From an uncultured Saprospiraceae bacterium (lineage in GTDB: Bacteria; Bacteroidota; Bacteroidia; Chitinophagales; Saprospiraceae): 8,320 nucleotides of DNA. Numbering within the stretch: position 1 is the first letter of the stretch; every line of letters starts with the position of its first letter. Below, piece after piece: positions 6,003 through 8,320 of the stretch. The notes beneath the pieces are model-generated. The model was given only the letters and a program-made list of their open reading frames with translations, ran no database searches and was not told the DNA's origin. Made by a program: the position numbers and the translations under genes. The stretch is taken from the NCBI GenBank assembly GCA_937967535.1, contig CALCMV010000317.1, positions 1-8,320 of the forward strand. The letters are read 5' to 3'.

Positions 6003-7715
6003 ATGAATAAGGCAATCAAATACATCGTTTTGGCAGTCATCGTTTTAGGTGCTGCTTTTACCATTACCCAACAAAATCCCTATCCGCAAGACTACTTCCG
6101 TTCGCCTGTGGGTTATGAGATGAAACTCTCCGGTACATTTGGCGAATTGCGTCCAAATCACTTCCATGCAGGTATCGACATCAAGCCTTTGAAGGGAGTT
6201 GGCGATAATATTTATGCAGTCGCAGACGGCTATGTGTCGCGGGTAAAAGCCTTGCCAAATAGCTACGGAAATGTCGTTTATATCGACCATCCGAATGGCT
6301 ACACATCGGTCTATGCTCACCTTTTTCGGTATAATGATACGATTGCGCGATACGTCAAAAAACGCCAATACGAACAAGAACAATTTCGAGTAGATTTGTA
6401 TCCTGCGGCAGGTGAAATTCCGGTCAAAAAAGGCGAATTGATTGGTTATATGGGAACTTCGGGACGGTCATTTGGTACGCATTTGCATTTTGAAATTCGT
6501 AATACGGTGACGGAGAAAGCGATTAATCCCTTGTTATTCGGATTGAAAATAAAAGATAAAACACCGCCGCGTATCACTCAATTGAAAGTCTATTCGCTCA
6601 CGCCCGATATGAGGGAAATTGAGGCTAAAAAATACGACCTCAAAAAAGGACAAAATGGCTATTATGTAGGTGGCGACACGCTACGAATAGGTGCGTGGCG
6701 CGTGGGCTTGGCACTCAAAGCCTTCGATTTTATGGATGGCGTATCCAATTGGAACGGTATTTATTCGATGGAAATGCGGGTGGATGATTCGCTGTATTAT
6801 AGTTTTCGGATGGATGAAATTTCATTTGATGAATCGCGCTATATCAATGCCCACTGCGACTATCGCGAAAGATTGACCAAACGCAGCTATTTCAATCGTT
6901 GTTTTTTATTGCCCGGAAATCAATTATCTATTTATGAAAATGTGGTGGATAGAGGGGTGATTGCATTGGAAAAAAATCGCGCAAAAAAAGTTGAATATAT
7001 TGTAAAAGACAGCTACGGCAATGCTTCTAAATTTTGGTTTTTCATTCGACGAGATGAAGTGCAAGCTGCCGATTTTTCGCAGAATTATAATTATATTTTA
7101 CCATATAATCAACAAAACCTTATTCTCAACGGCGATTTTGAGGTGGATTTTCCCGAAGGGACATTTTACGAAGATTTGTACATGAATTATCAAGTAAGTT
7201 ATGAAGAATCAGGAGATACGTATTCGCCTGTATATCATTTGGGTGATAGGATGATTCCGATGCACAAATATTTTACGGTGGGCATTCGCCCTGTGGGTCT
7301 GCCGGAACATTTGAAGGAGAAAGCGGTCCTTGCATTTTGCCCCGAAGGGATGAAAGAACAAGCCCTCTCCGGCAGTCGTTGGGAAGGCGAATTGCTCAAA
7401 GCCAATGCGCGGGAATTGGGCAATCTGACCATTATGTTAGATACGATTCCGCCGACGATAAAAGCCTCCAAAATCTCAGCCACGATGGCTAAAGGCTACC
7501 GCATGAGGTTCAAAATTGATGATGATTTTTCAGGTATCAAAAGCTATCGCGCGACTGTGGACGGACGCTGGATTTTGATGGAATATGACGAGAAAAATGA
7601 CCAATTGGTACACAAATTCGACGGCAACATTCCAAAGGGAAAACATCAATTAGAATTGGTCGTGACGGATAATCGGGGAAATGTGGCGGTCTATGAAAAA
7701 CGTTTTTCTAATTGA
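6003..7715 (+). CDS. Exported M23 (LytM-type) peptidoglycan endopeptidase with large C-terminal extension
   Basis: This 570-residue protein should cut peptide cross-links in cell-wall peptidoglycan in the periplasm. Residues about 5-19 form a hydrophobic signal sequence or membrane anchor after MNKAIKY; no sharp signal peptidase site is evident. The M23 domain spans about 35-180, with zinc ligands H55 and D59 in HAGID, YAHL with H105, and catalytic/ligand histidines in GTHLHFE (H160, H162). All four expected residues are present, so it is probably active rather than an EnvC/NlpD-like degenerate activator. Residues 185-570 lack a motif I can name; segments such as TPPRITQLKVYS (187-198) and DTIPPTIKAS to the end look like beta-sandwich, Ig-like modules. 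This long form occurs in Bacteroidota M23 proteins. The start is ATG 6003; it is divergent from the ATPase and appears monocistronic here. Confidence 0.92.
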   Translation: MNKAIKYIVLAVIVLGAAFTITQQNPYPQDYFRSPVGYEMKLSGTFGELRPNHFHAGIDIKPLKGVGDNIYAVADGYVSRVKALPNSYGNVVYIDHPNGYTSVYAHLFRYNDTIARYVKKRQYEQEQFRVDLYPAAGEIPVKKGELIGYMGTSGRSFGTHLHFEIRNTVTEKAINPLLFGLKIKDKTPPRITQLKVYSLTPDMREIEAKKYDLKKGQNGYYVGGDTLRIGAWRVGLALKAFDFMDGVSNWNGIYSMEMRVDDSLYYSFRMDEISFDESRYINAHCDYRERLTKRSYFNRCFLLPGNQLSIYENVVDRGVIALEKNRAKKVEYIVKDSYGNASKFWFFIRRDEVQAADFSQNYNYILPYNQQNLILNGDFEVDFPEGTFYEDLYMNYQVSYEESGDTYSPVYHLGDRMIPMHKYFTVGIRPVGLPEHLKEKAVLAFCPEGMKEQALSGSRWEGELLKANARELGNLTIMLDTIPPTIKASKISATMAKGYRMRFKIDDDFSGIKSYRATVDGRWILMEYDEKNDQLVHKFDGNIPKGKHQLELVVTDNRGNVAVYEKRFSN

Positions 7716-7858
7716 TTGTTGGGCGGTAATAAGAATTTTAAGTTGAAACTAAAATTGTATTTCATTGAATTTCAAATAAAAATAAATTTAATGTTTTTAT
7801 TGTTTAATTATTTTTCGAGTACTTTGAAATTTTGCCCAATAAAACGTGTCCAATTTTG

Positions 7859-7912
7859 ATAATGTGTTCGCCAATTTTGAATTTTGAATGAAAAATTTGG
7901 CGAAGACATTAT
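7859..7912. repeat. Long imperfect hairpin, about 20-bp stem
   Basis: The left arm (7859-7878, ATAATGTGTTCGCCAATTTT) pairs with the right arm (7892-7912) with one G/G mismatch (7866/7905) and one bulged T (7896). The loop is 13 bases. No T tract directly follows on either strand, so it does not look like a classical terminator. The left arm contains CCAATTTTGA, which is also present 21 bp earlier at 7850-7859. Confidence 0.75.
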
Positions 7913-7977
7913 TTTGAAAGTTATTTTTATTATTTTCCTTAATGATTTGTTAATAGCGCATTTTTTTAGTGTAAAAC

Positions 7978-8117
7978 TTGATAAAACGCCGTATTCTTAT
8001 CAACTTGTGTAACACTTCGATACTTTCCACGTTCTTAATATTAAAATTTAAATGAGTTAATTTTGAATGTTTTGCCTTGATAAGTATATATAAAACAATT
8101 ATTGTGTTACTTATCAA
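7978..8117. repeat. Four TTGATAA heptamers in two inverted pairs
   Basis: TTGATAA occurs at 7978-7984 and 8077-8083, and its complement TTATCAA at 7997-8003 and 8111-8117. The second pair extends to 10-bp perfect arms, TTGATAAGTA (8077-8086) and TACTTATCAA (8108-8117), enclosing a smaller palindrome, ACAAT-T-ATTGT (8095-8105). It may be a regulator-binding array for a gene beyond the window, or relic mobile DNA. Confidence 0.55.
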
Positions 8118-8166
8118 ACAAAAAAAGAAGGCTCTTTGGAACGAATTAAAATTGGCTACCCGTTTA

Positions 8167-8320
8167 AGAGCATGTTTAAATTTTTTCAAACTGATAATCA
8201 ATAGCTTATGGTTTTGACGAGGCATCAAAGAGGGAATTTATCGGGATAAGTGACCGATTTGATGTGAAGTCAAGTTCATAAGATATTGGTTGTCAGGCAG
8301 AAAAAATTTAAACATGCTCT
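8167..8320. mobile_element. MITE-like element with perfect 21-bp terminal inverted repeats
   Basis: The left end 8167-8187 begins AGAGCATGTTTAAA and continues TTTTTTC; the right end 8300-8320 is its exact inverse complement, ending AAACATGCTCT. The 112-bp interior has no full gene. On the plus strand a short open frame (8198-8281, TAA stop) reads like a protein C-terminus (start SIAYGFDEASKREF) and could be the tail of a deleted transposase, but 27 codons prove nothing. The right repeat stops at the last base of the window, so the target-site duplication cannot be checked and the element could extend further. I do not recognise the IS family. Confidence 0.65.

Larger units (their letters stand above)
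7716..8166. other. AT-rich non-coding region after the M23 gene
   Basis: No gene is supported in these 450 bp. A minus-strand open frame reaching into this stretch (8228 to 7950) has an I/K/F/L/N-rich product typical of AT-rich random sequence and starts inside the inverted-repeat element, so I leave it out. The stretch holds a long hairpin (7859-7912) and a set of TTGATAA heptamers (7978-8117), listed separately. No clear terminator follows the M23 stop. Confidence 0.6.

Noticed and set aside
7950..8228. 92-codon minus-strand open frame
   Set aside because: Low-complexity I/K/F/L/N-rich product, no recognisable motif, crosses the inverted-repeat end and the heptamer array.
5866..8275. Shared 11-mer TGAAGTCAAGT at 5866-5876 and 8265-8275
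   Set aside because: An 11-bp match between two places in 8.3 kb is expected by chance, and the flanks do not match.
1..8320. tRNA, rRNA, CRISPR array, riboswitch
   Set aside because: No cloverleaf, no ribosomal sequence, no regularly spaced direct repeats and no recognisable aptamer were seen by eye.

Overview
The window looks like Bacteroidota chromosomal DNA. The first gene ends in a type IX secretion C-terminal sorting domain. Promoter-like sequences fit the Bacteroidota -7 consensus TAnnTTTG. No strong Shine-Dalgarno sequences stand out, and the DNA is AT-rich. I cannot place it below phylum with confidence; a Saprospiria- or Chitinophagales-like environmental member is a guess.

Layout from left to right: (1) 1-873 (+) is the 3' part of a secreted CotH-kinase-family protein with a T9SS sorting signal; its start lies outside the window. 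(2) 913-1806 and 1830-4586 (+) form a compact restriction-modification (R-M) cassette. It has a stand-alone beta-class DNA methyltransferase, then after 23 bp a 918-residue single-chain R-M enzyme (N-terminal PD-ExK nuclease, gamma-class N6-adenine methyltransferase core, C-terminal target recognition region). This is the arrangement of type IIG (Eco57I-like) systems. (3) 5825-4626 (-) is a convergent AAA_14/DUF4143 ATPase of unknown role, with a nuclease-fold-like C-terminal domain and a repeat-rich promoter. (4) 6003-7715 (+) is an exported M23 peptidoglycan endopeptidase, divergent from the ATPase. (5) 7716-8320 holds no gene I can support. It contains a long imperfect hairpin, a four-copy inverted heptamer and, at the right edge, a 154-bp MITE-like element with perfect 21-bp terminal inverted repeats.

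The methyltransferase and R-M enzyme very likely work together: the first protects (perhaps one strand or sub-site) what the second cuts. CotH and M23 look like ordinary envelope/secretome genes flanking an acquired R-M plus ATPase block. No plainly new system is proven. The best leads are the repeat-flanked promoter of the ATPase gene, the two-methyltransferase R-M cassette with an altered catalytic motif (NLPF), a 13-bp tandem duplication inside the T9SS signal coding sequence, and the MITE-like element that ends exactly at the window edge.
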